A DNA stretch of 64,000 nucleotides from Diaporthe sp. PMI_573. Taxonomy: Eukaryota > Ascomycota > Sordariomycetes > Diaporthales > Diaporthaceae. The first letter of the stretch is position 1. The number at the start of each line of letters is the position of its first letter. This document shows positions 51,511-62,011 of this stretch, one piece after another. The notes under the pieces are model-generated. The model was not told the DNA's origin. It searched no databases and saw only the letters and a list, made by a program, of their open reading frames with translations. The stretch is taken from contig JAJTUP010000035.1 of the NCBI GenBank assembly GCA_021399435.1, positions 434,001-498,000 on the forward strand. Direction: 5' to 3'. The position numbers and the translations under genes were made by a program.

Positions 51511-53934
51511 ATGGCTACTTTATCTGAACATGATCGCGATGTAATCGCGCGCCATCCCTTGGGCACCTCTCTGGATCACCTAAGGAAGTCACTCCGGGAC
51601 GCAGAGGAGTCCTACTCCTCGATCTCCGATTCGCATGGCGATGCCGACAATTCTGAACAGGATCGCCAAAAGACAATCTCCCGTCTTCTAACTACTTTGA
51701 TGGGAGCAGAAGCAGCTCTCATTCTTCGATCGAAAATCAGCAGTCGCGATGTAGCGTCTGAGCTAGCGCTTCTCTTTGGACGTGTCCGAAAAGGAGACTT
51801 CAACTACAGTTACTATCGTCCACTGACGAAGCTCGTCATCCACAACGCGTCCGACCCCGAGATCTGGAGCGCCGTACTCGACCTCATCACCACGCTTACC
51901 CGAGTTACGCCTCCTGCGAGTATCCCCACCACGTTCGACAGCACGCCCATTACCCATTCCTCCGCTTCCCAGCAAGGCGCCGAACAGACCCGTGAGGTGG
52001 TGGAAAGAAAAGTCTTTGAGGAGATCAGATTCTGCACATATCGCGACGTAGGAGGATTCTTTGAGAAATACTTCGAGGGGAAAGACTGGACGGGCCGTGC
52101 TTTGGACGTCTATGAGGCGACCAAGGACCGACATGTCGGTGGCGCGTGGACCGATCTTCCTGATCCGCCCGTGCAGGCCGAAGTTCTGGACTGGTGGTTC
52201 CGCTTCCAGGACGACTTCCTCTCAGAGGAACAACGCCGTTACTATTCGACCACGAGCCCGAAGGATCTTGTCGGTGCCGAAGCTCAGCGACAAATCGATC
52301 TCTTTGTCAAGCGAAACAATGGGCAGCCGCCGGGTGCAGCACACGACTGGAGGGACGTCGACGTGATCGGTGAGCTGAAGGCGTCCAACAACAACAAAAA
52401 GGGGACGCTTCTCCAGATCGGCCGATACGTGCGGGATGTTTTCTCCTGTCAGCCGACGCGTCGGTACGTTCACGCGTTTACAATCTGCGGACGCCAGATG
52501 GAGGTTTGGGTGTTTGACCGTTCGGGATGTTACAGCCCTGGTGCGTTCGATATCCACGAAGAGCCCGAACGATTTATACAGGTGATCGCCGGCTACACAA
52601 TGATGAATGAGGAAGAACTGGGTTTGGACATATGTACGGAGCAGGATGAGGACGGTCGCTTCATACACATTGAGCAAGACGGGCCGGGAGGGAGGAAGAG
52701 GCTGCGGCTTGACTCGAATCCCATCACCCGTCAGCGGGCGATCGTCTGCCGTGGGACGTCATGCTATCTCACGAAGCCTTCGGAGTCCGCGGATTGGGAT
52801 TATGTCGCCAAGTTTTCATGGACATCCGACAGGCGAAAACCAGAGGCAGACCTTCTCAGATTAGCCCACGAGAGAGGAGTCGAGGGCATTGCCAAGGTGA
52901 TCGGTCACCGTTGCATCACCGGCATCAATGAGATGCGCTCAGGCCTGACGTTTAAGAAGCCGTACTCCTTCCGAAGTGCTCTAAGCGCCGCCTCATCATT
53001 TTCGCAATCTTTCTCCCAGTCTCGACCACCTAGCTCCCATTCTCGATCATTCAGCGAGTTCCATGGCCTGAGTATGGCCGACAAACCGTCAAGAAAGCGC
53101 AAGTCCAGCGACCTTGGCCGGAAACCCTCCAAGCGATCGAGATCCAATAGTCCGAGATCGAGCCAACCACAGAACGAAGTTACGTACGATGTGGAGGAAG
53201 CCCAGGGGACAAGTCTGCTCGCTCCCAATAACGGCCCATATGACAATCGCATTTTTCGCTGTCTCGTGATTTCTCCCGCTGGTCGGGCGATCTACAAGTA
53301 CGAGAAGATATCAGAACTCCTAGGGGCACTCCGAGATGCCATCAAGGCCCACAGGTCTCTATACCTCAAAGGCAACATTCTGCATCGGGACATTTCCGAG
53401 AACAACATCATCATAACCGACCCGCAAAAGACTGGCGTCGTGGGGATGCTGATCGACCTAGACCTTGCTAAGGAGCTCGGCAGTGGGCGTAGCGGTGCAC
53501 GCTGTCGCACCGGCACGATGGAGTTCATGGCTATTGAAGTGCTGCTTGGGATCTCCCACACCTATCGCCATGATCTCGAATCGTTCTTCTATGTTCTTAT
53601 CTGGCAATGCGTCCGTCGTGGCTGGGAATTTTTGAATAAGCCAGTGGACCATTCTAACAGCAAGCTACGCGCTTGGTATACTGGCAACTACGAGGACATC
53701 GCGAATGCTAAGCTTGGTCATATGATCAAAGCGGAAAACAAGGGGTTTGGATTCATTTTAAGGGAGTTCCCGCCAGAGTTTGACTGCGTCAAGCCGCTTT
53801 GCAGGGAGTTGCGGGGGATCTTGTTTCCTATGCACAATGGGGATCTCTTCACTGGGACACCGAAAGACTCGGAGATTCTCTATGGGTCAATCATCAAAGC
53901 GTTTGACAAGGCTATTGATGATATCAATCGTTAA
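51511..53934 (+). CDS. FunK1-type fungal protein kinase, intact (807 aa)
   Basis: ATG 51511. Residues 1-200 are an N-terminal helical region; residues about 270-420 form the FunK1-specific domain ('VIGELKASNNNKKGTLLQIG', 'FTICGRQMEVWVFDRSGCYS', 'YTMMNEEELGLD'). The kinase domain is split by a Ser/Arg-rich insert (residues about 485-560, 'SRKRKSSDLGRKPSKRSRS', likely nuclear localisation). Catalytic elements: 'WDYVAKFSW' (Lys of the N-lobe), 'ILHRDISENNIIIT' (HRD...N), 'LIDLDLAKEL' (DLD for DFG), 'GTMEFMAIEVLLG' (APE-like segment) and 'HDLESFFYVLIWQC'. Single exon, no faults. Predicted Ser/Thr kinase of the fungal-expanded FunK1 family; substrates are unknown. It shares domain order with the broken copy at 22.9-25.3 kb. 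Confidence 0.92.
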   Translation: MATLSEHDRDVIARHPLGTSLDHLRKSLRDAEESYSSISDSHGDADNSEQDRQKTISRLLTTLMGAEAALILRSKISSRDVASELALLFGRVRKGDFNYSYYRPLTKLVIHNASDPEIWSAVLDLITTLTRVTPPASIPTTFDSTPITHSSASQQGAEQTREVVERKVFEEIRFCTYRDVGGFFEKYFEGKDWTGRALDVYEATKDRHVGGAWTDLPDPPVQAEVLDWWFRFQDDFLSEEQRRYYSTTSPKDLVGAEAQRQIDLFVKRNNGQPPGAAHDWRDVDVIGELKASNNNKKGTLLQIGRYVRDVFSCQPTRRYVHAFTICGRQMEVWVFDRSGCYSPGAFDIHEEPERFIQVIAGYTMMNEEELGLDICTEQDEDGRFIHIEQDGPGGRKRLRLDSNPITRQRAIVCRGTSCYLTKPSESADWDYVAKFSWTSDRRKPEADLLRLAHERGVEGIAKVIGHRCITGINEMRSGLTFKKPYSFRSALSAASSFSQSFSQSRPPSSHSRSFSEFHGLSMADKPSRKRKSSDLGRKPSKRSRSNSPRSSQPQNEVTYDVEEAQGTSLLAPNNGPYDNRIFRCLVISPAGRAIYKYEKISELLGALRDAIKAHRSLYLKGNILHRDISENNIIITDPQKTGVVGMLIDLDLAKELGSGRSGARCRTGTMEFMAIEVLLGISHTYRHDLESFFYVLIWQCVRRGWEFLNKPVDHSNSKLRAWYTGNYEDIANAKLGHMIKAENKGFGFILREFPPEFDCVKPLCRELRGILFPMHNGDLFTGTPKDSEILYGSIIKAFDKAIDDINR

Positions 53935-53974
53935 CGTAAAGTTTGATTGCATCAGCCGAAGTTGCAACATCTAT

Positions 53975-54264
53975 TTACGAGATAATATGCTTCCTCACCC
54001 TCTTCATCCGAGAGCCGTCCTCCTCCTCAACACTTCTACTGGCCTTCCTCTTTAGCTTTTTAAGGCTATCAACGTCCTTCCTGAGAGTGCCTCCAAGAGC
54101 CTTTATTGAACGACCTATTTCAGCCAGGTCGGCAATGGTGTTCTTTTGACAACGGATATGCTCGAAGAGATCTTCGATGATGTCACATATCATATGAAAG
54201 TCTTCCTCTTCTAGTATGGGGACTTCATCTTGATCTTCTCCCGTGGCCCAATCTTCATACTGCT
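53975..54264 (-). CDS. 3' exon of a coiled-coil protein, unknown
   Basis: After a TTTCCAG acceptor at about 54265, the minus strand is open to a stop at 53975: 'QYEDWATGEDQDEVPILEEE', 'IIEDLFEHIRCQKNTIADLA', 'KDVDSLKKLKRKASRS'. The middle is a likely coiled coil and the end is basic. Upstream exons are not identified; the neighbouring secreted-protein gene ends about 130 bp away and is unrelated. Confidence 0.35.
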
Positions 54265-54392
54265 GGAAACAGTGTTGCTAATAATATAAACAATACGTAA
54301 CGTTAGTGCTCTTAACAACACTTACTACAACGAGAGCCTAATTCTGCGTCTAGGCAATGGACCAAAATGCCAAATACAAACTAACCAGGGTG

Positions 54393-54954
54393 CTAACACG
54401 TGTTCATTGACCCAATCTGGGATCCTAGATACACGCAGCAGAGGCCCTCCTCCCGCTGGTCTTTTGGTGAAGCAAGCCACATCGCGTCCACCGCACACTT
54501 GGCCCTGGGAGGCCCCGCCAGGTAAAATGTCAGCAACACGCCGGATCCCCAGTTCTGGCAAGTCCAGTACCAGACATCGCCGCACTGGCCTCGGAGATTG
54601 TCAAGGGCTCCTTTCCCACAACCGTCGTGCTCTCGACCCCGGCCGTCCAGGTAGATGGCGTAGCCCCCGCCCAAAATCAGGCTGCTAGAGGTGAAGCAGA
54701 GCGAGTTGCGCCCCCTTGGACCAGCGCCTGTCTACAGTAGCCTCGGTGCCATTTGCGTCGTCATTTTCGATGGTGGAGGCGATGACCGTAGCTAATGCTT
54801 CAGACTCAGGGAGTGGAGTGGCTTCTCTAGCGCAGCCGTTGATGCAGACTGGCTCCGTCACGGTGGAGACCACCGCGGTAGAAATGACATCAATCGCTAT
54901 GCCCGTTACAGTCATGGCCGGGAATAGGAGGATGTTTGGGAATATGGACTTCAT
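54393..54954 (-). pseudogene. small secreted Cys-rich protein with a 1-nt frameshift
   Basis: ATG 54954 starts 'MKSIFPNILLFPAMTVTGIA', a plausible signal peptide, then 'VCINGCAREATPLPESEAL'. At a run of five G (about 54713-54717) the frame breaks: with four G it would continue as 'NSLCFTSSSLILGGGYAIYL', 'GCGKGALDNLRGQCGDVWYW', 'CAVDAMWLASPKDQREEGLC' to a stop at 54393, about 185 residues with at least ten Cys. The continuous part looks well conserved. It resembles fungal small secreted proteins (effector-like), but I know no named family. A sequencing error in the G run is an alternative to a real mutation. Confidence 0.55.
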
Positions 54955-55234
54955 GTTGATCTCGCTTTTGAATTAATATAGCAGGACGGAAGAAAATATC
55001 TGGTATCACGGTGTAATGAAAATTGGAACTTACCTGAAGACCAATTTACGGAGCTCTCAATCCAACCATCAATCGAGTCCTCCGCCAAGAAATTGACCAC
55101 GCCTTCAACTGGGCCCTTGTCATCTCCTTCATCTGTCGGAGCTCCGAGACCTCTTACCGATGGTGCCTTCCCAATTCGCTGGGGTGCTCTCCAGTACAAC
55201 AACAAACGTCTAAGCGATGCGCACTACTAAGCGA
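54955..55234. other. no gene seen
   Basis: Upstream region of the secreted-protein gene; short frames only. Confidence 0.35.
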
Positions 55235-55560
55235 TACCAGCAGCCCTCCTTCTCTAGCCAGTCTAACGTCGCCTGGGTCGGTGTATAGATGCCCTGCTTC
55301 TCTCTTCGGAAGTTCTGCAGCCAGTTCTTGAGGGTATTCGGGCCCAGCTGCACATCGGGGTACTGCTGACGAAGCAGTGTGGCGAGGCGTTTTGGTGTAG
55401 CGAGGGTCGGGTTCTAGGCGGCCCGGGTGAGGAATTCGGTATGTGCTTCGGATAGCTTCGCCCAGCCACGCTGGGCTTCGGGGACTTCCTGAGGACCGCC
55501 GGACGGCTTCTACCTCAAGTCATGGGATAGCTTCTTCGGGGGTTTCAGCTTCCTCAACCG
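55235..55560 (-). pseudogene. helix-turn-helix-like domain fragment
   Basis: The minus strand reads 'RGWAKLSEAHTEFLTRAA*N', 'PTLATPKRLATLLRQQYPDV' and 'QLGPNTLKNWLQNFRREKQG', then 'DWLEKEGCWYRLVVRIA' and a stop. Helix patterns and 'TLKNWLQNFRRE' look like a HTH/homeodomain-like DNA-binding region, perhaps from a transposase. One TAG in the middle would be CAG by single reversal. The family is not recognised. Confidence 0.4.
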
Positions 55561-55900
55561 GCCCTTTCAAGAAACACAATGCTGATTTGAAACATGTTCG
55601 GCAGATCGAGAACCAGTGATGCCAGCGGGCTGTCGAACTGGGTTGATGCGAAATATATCGATGGTTGGGCCCCATTTGCAGCAACCTCTGGGTCTCATTT
55701 TGGACAGGACTGTGAGGATCTGGGCGTGTATTCTGGCGCGGGTCTCTGCGACGTGGAGGGAGAGGCGGGGTTGGCCGAAAGCATGGGTCCCACGCTGGGC
55801 TTCCTGGGATGGACTTTGTTCGTTTAATCTTCATTATTAAAGTACGGCCTTGTCTGCGACCGCCGGTGCAGGAGTTATAGATTTTCATAATTCGGAATGA
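55561..55900 (-). other. coherent coding-like stretch, unassigned
   Basis: In one minus-strand frame 'NGAQPSIYFASTQFDSPLAS', 'LVLDLPNMFQISIVFLERAG' reads like protein, with an in-frame TGA upstream. It may belong with the HTH-like fragment. No family recognised. Confidence 0.25.
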
Positions 55901-55960
55901 AGACTTAGAGTAGAGCAGCCTCCAAAAACTAGGTCCTAGGCGAGGATCGATTGATGACAA

Positions 55961-57380
55961 GGGTGTTCCGCGCTCACTTCACCGCGACAATGTTGTGAAG
56001 GGTTCTCCAAAATGTATAGACTAATCGCCTTTAGGGACTTGCAGGATTAAACAGCTGATTTCGGGTACCCTGCCATCCCCCACACCTAGCGCTCCTAGGC
56101 TTTCTCCTTTCTCGATCTTCCTAGTGATTCTGTTTCGGAGTCACACAGCTGGGTGTATGGCCCTGCGAAACACTTTGGCGGCACCCTAACTACCAAAATA
56201 TCAATTCAAGAAGACCCTAGCTTTAATTCTTAGTGAAATATCGACCCGTAAAATAAGTAGAAAAGTTGAGTGTGGTGAGCGCTCGGTGTGTTGTACCCGT
56301 GCCAACATCTCTCGATTTGAGACCACGCAGCCGCCTCCGAACAGAATGGGTTGACCTTCAAGTATTACGTCAAGCTTGACGCACTATGCCACAAGCTGAG
56401 GAACTAATCATGGCTGCAACGTGACGAGATGGTCTTGTTTCTCCGGGATGGGTATAAAGTGGAAGTGTTAATTAGTAGCATCACTCGGGCCATGCAGTCT
56501 AGGAGATGGTCCAAGAAGGTGACCCGTCGCGTTGTGAGGTAAAGGAACTCGGTCCTACGACATCTATATCATTACAAGCTATCAAAATATAGATCATATC
56601 CCTTATAGGAAATAGTCAATAGAACATCTACGGTAAGGCCGAACTGCTTCGTGACCTTATAGCCGGCCCTTCCACCCGCCCATTCTCGTTATGTCGAGGC
56701 GCAAGCAGCGACGAGTAGCTAAATGTGACTATAAGAGAGAATCGAGCTAGCAAATATTTTACAAGGATAAGGAAAGTGCACAAAACGACTAATGTAAACC
56801 GTGGACAAGACATAACGTATGATTTCCATCCCGGACCTTTCGATTCGGATTCATCGGTAAATTGCTACTTTGGACCGAAAAAGTACAGTAGCAGCTGGTG
56901 GATACTGTACCCAGTTTTGTGACGTACAATGCTTTTGCTTTGGTACTGTATTTCTGCTATGTACCTCAAAGTTCTTTTCATTAGTCGGGCACCTAGGGAA
57001 AGATTTGGTACTTTCATCTATTTTCCACGTCTCAGAGGTCTGGAATGCTGTACTGTATATACAGTACTGTATGTACTGTATTCATTTGAACCTATAAATT
57101 AATTTTATTGGCATGTGATTGTACTGTACTGTATTTCTGTACCCTGGATGATCGTTTCGTACAACCGCGGCGAATTCGTTGCATCCGGCCATCCGCAACG
57201 CTGTGCCGCTCTTTGGGTCTGGTCGGGACCCATTTCAACCACGGCCAACGTCATATCCAACCAACGCCTGGCGCATTCGATCTGAAGTACTGTATACTGC
57301 AAGACTCAATATAGTACTGTACTGTATGTACCAATCCCTTAGTATATACACAACCTGTCATTCCTCATTTCTACCACACA
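55961..57380. other. no gene seen; TACTGTAC repeats
   Basis: AT-rich. From about 56880 to 57330 the palindromic motif tactgta/tacagta recurs more than ten times, densest at 57045-57085 and 57118-57135. The short frames have no resemblance to known proteins. Confidence 0.45.
56880..57330. repeat. scattered tactgta/tacagta palindromic motifs
   Basis: Examples: 'ctgtactgtatatacagtac' near 57048 and 'ttgtactgtactgta' near 57119. They sit 400-800 bp upstream of the RING gene. Confidence 0.6.
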
Positions 57381-57708
57381 GCCTTTTGATGCTCATCAGG
57401 CTTTGTAGTCCCGTTGTCCGTCGGCACCATCCGCAAGCACTGCCCCTCTCCACCTCAGCCGACCCAACGTCAGCGCCACGAGGTGACACAGCTTGTCGCC
57501 CCACTCGGGCGCACCTGTCGCCGCCCTATCCCTTCCCGACAACAACAAGACAACATTTCCCCGTACCACAGACCCCGTCGCAACCATCAAAGTGGCGCCC
57601 AACGGCTTCAGAGCCGGCTTCCTCCTTGTGGGCCTTGGACTGACCGCCTTGACTGCCCAACAACAAGCGCAGCGCCGCCAGCGACAGCTGCAGGGCACAA
57701 GACCCGCA

Positions 57709-59509
57709 ATGGATCTTCATGGCCCCGGCGGTCCTCGTCGTCGCCATCTTGACCTCTCCGATGGTCGCGAAGCCGTCTTTTGCCACAACTGTAACAATGA
57801 GTGGTATGACGACGAGCACGGCCTGCAGTGTCCTCGCTGTCATAGCGATGTCTGCGAGATTGTAAGAACCCCCATCCCCTCTACCATCGCCTCACCCCTA
57901 CCTTGCACCTACCCTGCCCCTGTCTAAGCATACATCATGCTAATTTTCGCACCAGATATCCGCCGACAACGACCCTCGTGATATTACTCCCGAGTCTTCC
58001 GACAGCGACATCCTCCGCGGTAACCACTTTGGTTCCCATGACTTCGGTCATAGCCACCGCCACACCCATGACCACGACCATGATCGCTTCTCACAGAGGA
58101 CATATCGCAGCCCCGACAGACAGCAAGATGGCCCTGGCGGAAACCCCGGCTACCCTCACACAGTCAACCCCAGCAGCGAGCAAGAAATCTTTCAGCGCTT
58201 TCAGGAGATTATCGATATGCTTACTGGTATCCCCTTCGGCCCACCCGGCAGACGCGCCGCTCCTCGTCCAAATGGTGCTCCCGGCGCAGGTGGTCCTGCC
58301 ATGCGCACCACAACGTACCGCAGTCCGTCGGGACATACCAGTCTTACTATAACCACTGGAGCTGTGCCGCTCCGAGGAGTCAACCATGATTATGGCTTCG
58401 ATATGTACGCCCAAGCCCCTGATGACCATTTTGCTGGGGTCCCAGAGGTTACGCTCGTCACTTTGCGCTCCGATGCTAATCATTGTTCCAGAACATTCGG
58501 CAACTTCATGGGTGGAGGAGGAATCCAACCGCCGAGGGCACAGAACTCCCAACTTGTTGGTGGTCTTGTCGACATCTTCCCTCTCCTTCTTGGTCCAGGA
58601 GTTCCACGCGCAACCCACGGTGACGCGGTGTACACACAAGAGGGTCTTGACCGGATTATCACCCAGCTCATGGAAGCTAACCCCCAGTCAAACGCCGCGC
58701 CACCCGCTTCCGAGTTGGCTATCGAGAAGTTGGAAAAGAAGAAATTGGACAGGCAGATGATGGGCGATGGAGTCAAGGTGGGATGCACTATCTGCATAGA
58801 CGAGATGCACCTGGGAGACGAGGTGACAGTTCTGCCTTGCAAGCATTGGTTCCACGGCGAATGCGTGGTGCTATGGCTGAAGGAGCACAACACATGCCCG
58901 ATATGTCGGGCGCCCATCGAAAAGCGAGGCGAAAACAGCGCTGGCGGCAACAACAACGGAAACGGAGGCAGCGGCGCTGGAGATGACTCAGGCAACAACC
59001 AGCAGCATCGAGCCTCAGGAGCAAGACTTGGTTCCTTTGGCGCGCTCTTTGGCGGCGAACCGTGGTCGTCCCAGGGAGGATCAGGATCGGGCTCTTCTGC
59101 ACCCTCTGGCTGGCAGCACAACACCCGGGGTGCCCAAACCCCAAAGGATAGGGAGCGACGCCTAAACTCAATCAGAAATCTGGCGGGGCCATCAAGCTAC
59201 GGAAGGTCGCCACCTGATTCGTCTCGTCACGGCAGCCAGCGAAGAGAATCCTGGTCGCCCACCAGCCGAGGTCCTACCAGTGTGACCTCGGCTAGGGCTC
59301 GGTCGCCCTCAGGGCCTCGTGCACGACTGGGCCGAGTCAATTCATCGGGACTTACAGGAGATTGTGACTCACAGCCCTCCAGCCGTGGCAGTAAGAACTC
59401 CAACAGAGAGGCAGGGGGTTTCTTTAACTCTCTTAAGTGGATGAGGGGCCGCATGTCTGGCAGTAGTAGCAGTGGCAGTGGAGACAACAATGGGCGGCGG
59501 CGTTCCTAG
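57709..59509 (+). CDS. RING-H2 E3 ubiquitin ligase (RNF115/126-like)
   Basis: Exons 57709-57861 and 57956-59509, intron of 94 nt (GTAAGA...CACCAG). ATG 57709 ('MDLHGPGGPRRRHLDLSDGR') is chosen because it directly precedes the N-terminal zinc finger 'FCHNCNNEWYDDEHGLQCPRC'. The middle has a His/Asp-rich stretch ('HSHRHTHDHDHDRF') and the conserved helix 'HGDAVYTQEGLDRIITQLME'. The RING-H2 domain is 'CTICIDEMHLGDEVTVLPCK', 'HWFHGECVVLWLKEHNTCPI' and C (C3H2C3). The tail is Ser/Gly/Arg-rich and disordered. These domain positions are those of the RNF126/RNF115 class, which act in ubiquitination in cytosol and nucleus. Intact and probably functional. Confidence 0.92.
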
Positions 59510-60292
59510 CAGGCACGTTCGGGCTCCGCGCACTTGCCCACACCGCCGCAGCGCAATTACCAACCTGGATCATACTTCATTTTGCCAGCTTTCAGGGGAC
59601 CTTTCTGGAGCATTTCAACCATTATGGTCAGGGCGCAGTCGAATTACAAGACAACTGGCACATGGTTCCTCACATGATATCCGTGGATAGTTCTATGCAA
59701 ACTACTGTATAACGTGCCCGGCCCGGATCTCGGCACACCCCCGTTTCAGCACCCTTCCTTCACACCCGACCCCTTTCTTGATCGACATCACAAAGAGTAT
59801 GGCTCATCTTCGGCAACTAGGTTGCTAAGGATAGAAATTTTAAAAGATTTTACAAGCAGACTGAGAATTGTGCTGCATTATATACAAGTATCGTTAACTG
59901 AGCCTTTAACAGATGCTTAAAAAGGGTTTTGCGATTCCGAAAGTTATTTTATTCCTCCTGCTTATCTCACCCACCCCGGCGCCGCGCTTTGTGAAGATTC
60001 TATTCGTTCCCTGCCTGGTGCAAGCTTAATTCTGAATACTTGTCTCTTCACAAATGAATGTTTTGTAACAGTGAAGAAGGCGGGAGCATTTAAAGGGACA
60101 TTACAAGGAGTGAGTGCCGTTTGCGGAATTAGACGTCCAGAAACTGATGCCAAATCCTAGGGCACATTCACAGAATCCGGAAACATCGCGGTGTGAATTT
60201 TGCGAGATTTCCAAAACCTTCTGTAGGTCTAAGAATTTCCCTTGCCACCTCCATCAACCGTGCTCAATGTAATGGCAGGAGTGATGAATATC
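59510..60292. other. no gene seen
   Basis: Contains the 3' region of the RING gene; the remainder has only short frames. Confidence 0.4.
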
Positions 60293-60978
60293 AACCGATT
60301 CATAAGCAAAGTGGCGATGACCTATAAATTTTGATAATATCTTTTAGGGTTGAGGCTTGTGAGAAATGCGATTGTACTCGGGTTGATAAGAATTCTATGA
60401 ATATCGCGTCTAAGGCGGAAGCAATCTTCTCGATAGTGCCAGTGTAGTATTGAACCTCTAGGCGAAGTCTTTGATTTTCTTGGCGAGTCCTGGCAATTTC
60501 ATCTTCCCTTTGATCTCGCTCTACTTCAAGTATCCTTATGCGACTCAGAAGTCCTCCGTATAGCTCTTTAGGTATCGTGGGTCCCGCACTCAGCATCGGC
60601 CGATCATGGAGGCGGGCTGGAGGTACAGGGCGCCTCTCGGGTACGAGTGGTAATGGGGGCAACGCCTTTTCGCGAGCATCACCGGCGGACATCTTGTTCC
60701 CTGCTTAATCCAAACTTTTAGATTGGAAGTTCGTTAAAAGGCAAGCGTACTGTATCAGGTATTATTATATGGATTTATAGGCTTCAGATCCCTCTAAAAC
60801 TCTGAGCCTTGTATATGTTTTTTAATCCTCAAATTAAGACATTTAAGTATTTGAGACCGTTTTGTCTTCAAGAGATTCATTTAAGGTTTATAATACAGGA
60901 TAATTACCAAATTCCCGTTTCATCAGCAGTTGCTTTTTACGAATCCTTAATTCGTACTTTTTCATTTAGTTAGTTGAC
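60293..60978. repeat. about 0.65-kb dispersed repeat, copy 2
   Basis: Matches 19373-19978 over coding and flanking sequence, e.g. 'cataagcaaagtggcgatga' with 'cacaagcaaagtgacgacga', and 'tttttaatcctcaaatta' upstream. Confidence 0.7.
60300..60692 (-). CDS. coiled-coil protein, copy 2 of a duplicated family (130 aa)
   Basis: ATG 60692 ('MSAGDAREKALPPLPLVPER'), with the same layout as copy 1: Pro/Arg N-terminus, 'GPTIPKELYGGLLSRIRILE', charged coiled coil 'ERDQREDEIARTRQENQRLR', and 'IIKIYRSSPLCL' at the end. The frame is kept in both copies despite many substitutions, which suggests selection on the protein. Function unknown. Confidence 0.55.
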   Translation of the reverse strand: MSAGDAREKALPPLPLVPERRPVPPARLHDRPMLSAGPTIPKELYGGLLSRIRILEVERDQREDEIARTRQENQRLRLEVQYYTGTIEKIASALDAIFIEFLSTRVQSHFSQASTLKDIIKIYRSSPLCL

Positions 60979-61224
60979 CAACAATGTCAATATTCAGCCG
61001 TTGGCCAACACTAGTCTAGGTACAACACAGTTGGGACCCATTAAAACTAAAGGGTTCGTCCCCTGGGTAACCAGCGACGCTTAGTATTAGGTCGAAATGC
61101 TTTACGGAATATTCCCGAGCTTTTTCAACAAAGTAGAAGTTACGGTTGTCTAAGCCACCTTCGAACATTAGGCTTTTTCATGAAAATCATCTTTAGCCTC
61201 GTTATTTACCTTCGCTAACCGAGT
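60979..61224. other. no gene seen
   Basis: AT-rich gap between the repeat and the LINE fragment. Confidence 0.3.
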
Positions 61225-61353
61225 CATAGTAGGCTTCGCGGCAGCCATCGAGTACTGGAGGTCTATTCGAGGGGTCTGCCTACATTTGACCCGCGCTGTC
61301 ACTCGGTCAAAGGACAGAGCAGAACCCGTATACTGGAGAGCTAGCGGCCGTCA
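61225..61353 (+). pseudogene. LINE RNase H fragment
   Basis: In two frames the plus strand gives 'VGFAAAIEYWRSI' and then 'LGQRTEQNPYTGELAAVS', matching 'VGLGGAIETRK' and 'LGPRTEQNPYVGELAAMA' of the LINE at 39882-41140. Only about 130 bp survive, with at least one frameshift. Confidence 0.6.
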
Positions 61354-61462
61354 GTTGATCTTTGATTAAGGTTGATTGAGAAACCACTTATGTTGAGTTG
61401 TGTGGCGTTTAGGATACCCATGGCGTAGGTAGTGCTAGGGAGCCTGATTGTAATGGTGGTGT

Positions 61463-62011
61463 CTAAATCTTGATATCCAGCTTGGAAAGTACTACTTTCC
61501 GGTCAAATGGAACAATAACCTCCCTTAATAGTTCCTGGCTTAAAACAGCTTTGTGTGCAGCGTGGAAGGCGAGAAAGAACTCTGTCTTGTCGATCTGTGT
61601 AATCCGGGCCTTGCTAAACTGGTTGATTTCTCCACCGTACGCCTTCTTTAGTGGACCAAAACAGCCAACATCTAGTGGCTGAAGTAGATGAGATGAATGA
61701 GGAGGCATGCAGACAGTAATCATCTTCTTCTCCTTGCAAAACCTCTCAAAATCGGTGGAATGGTGGCTCCCATGGACATCGAGTATCAACAGCCGATAAA
61801 CACCTGTTGTGCGTAGCGCAGTACACTTGATGCGTTCTTGCGCTACTAGCACGATCTGTCGGTGGCGATTCTTCTGTCGCTGTCGTTGCTGCTGTTCGAT
61901 GTCTGACTCGTATAGTGGTTGTTGCTGAACCTGCCTAGGGACTGAGTCCTTCTCTCCTTCCTGAGTTCGTGTGGATGACAGGAGATGTGGACTCGCATCC
62001 GAATCAGGCAA
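61463..62011 (-). pseudogene. pogo-type transposase, DDE fragment with internal deletion
   Basis: Contains the second catalytic Asp in 'YRLLILDVHGSHHSTDFERF' and the third in 'HSSHLLQPLDVGCFGPLKKA', followed by 'YGGEINQFSKARITQIDKTE'. The stretch that follows in relatives ('SGFRGAG') is missing, and the first 80 residues ('QQQRQRQKNRHRQIVL') do not belong in this position. The first catalytic Asp and the DNA-binding domain are absent. Confidence 0.8.

Noticed and set aside
58480..59124. 214-codon minus-strand ORF in the RING gene
   Set aside because: Antisense of the RING domain and its Gly-rich tail.
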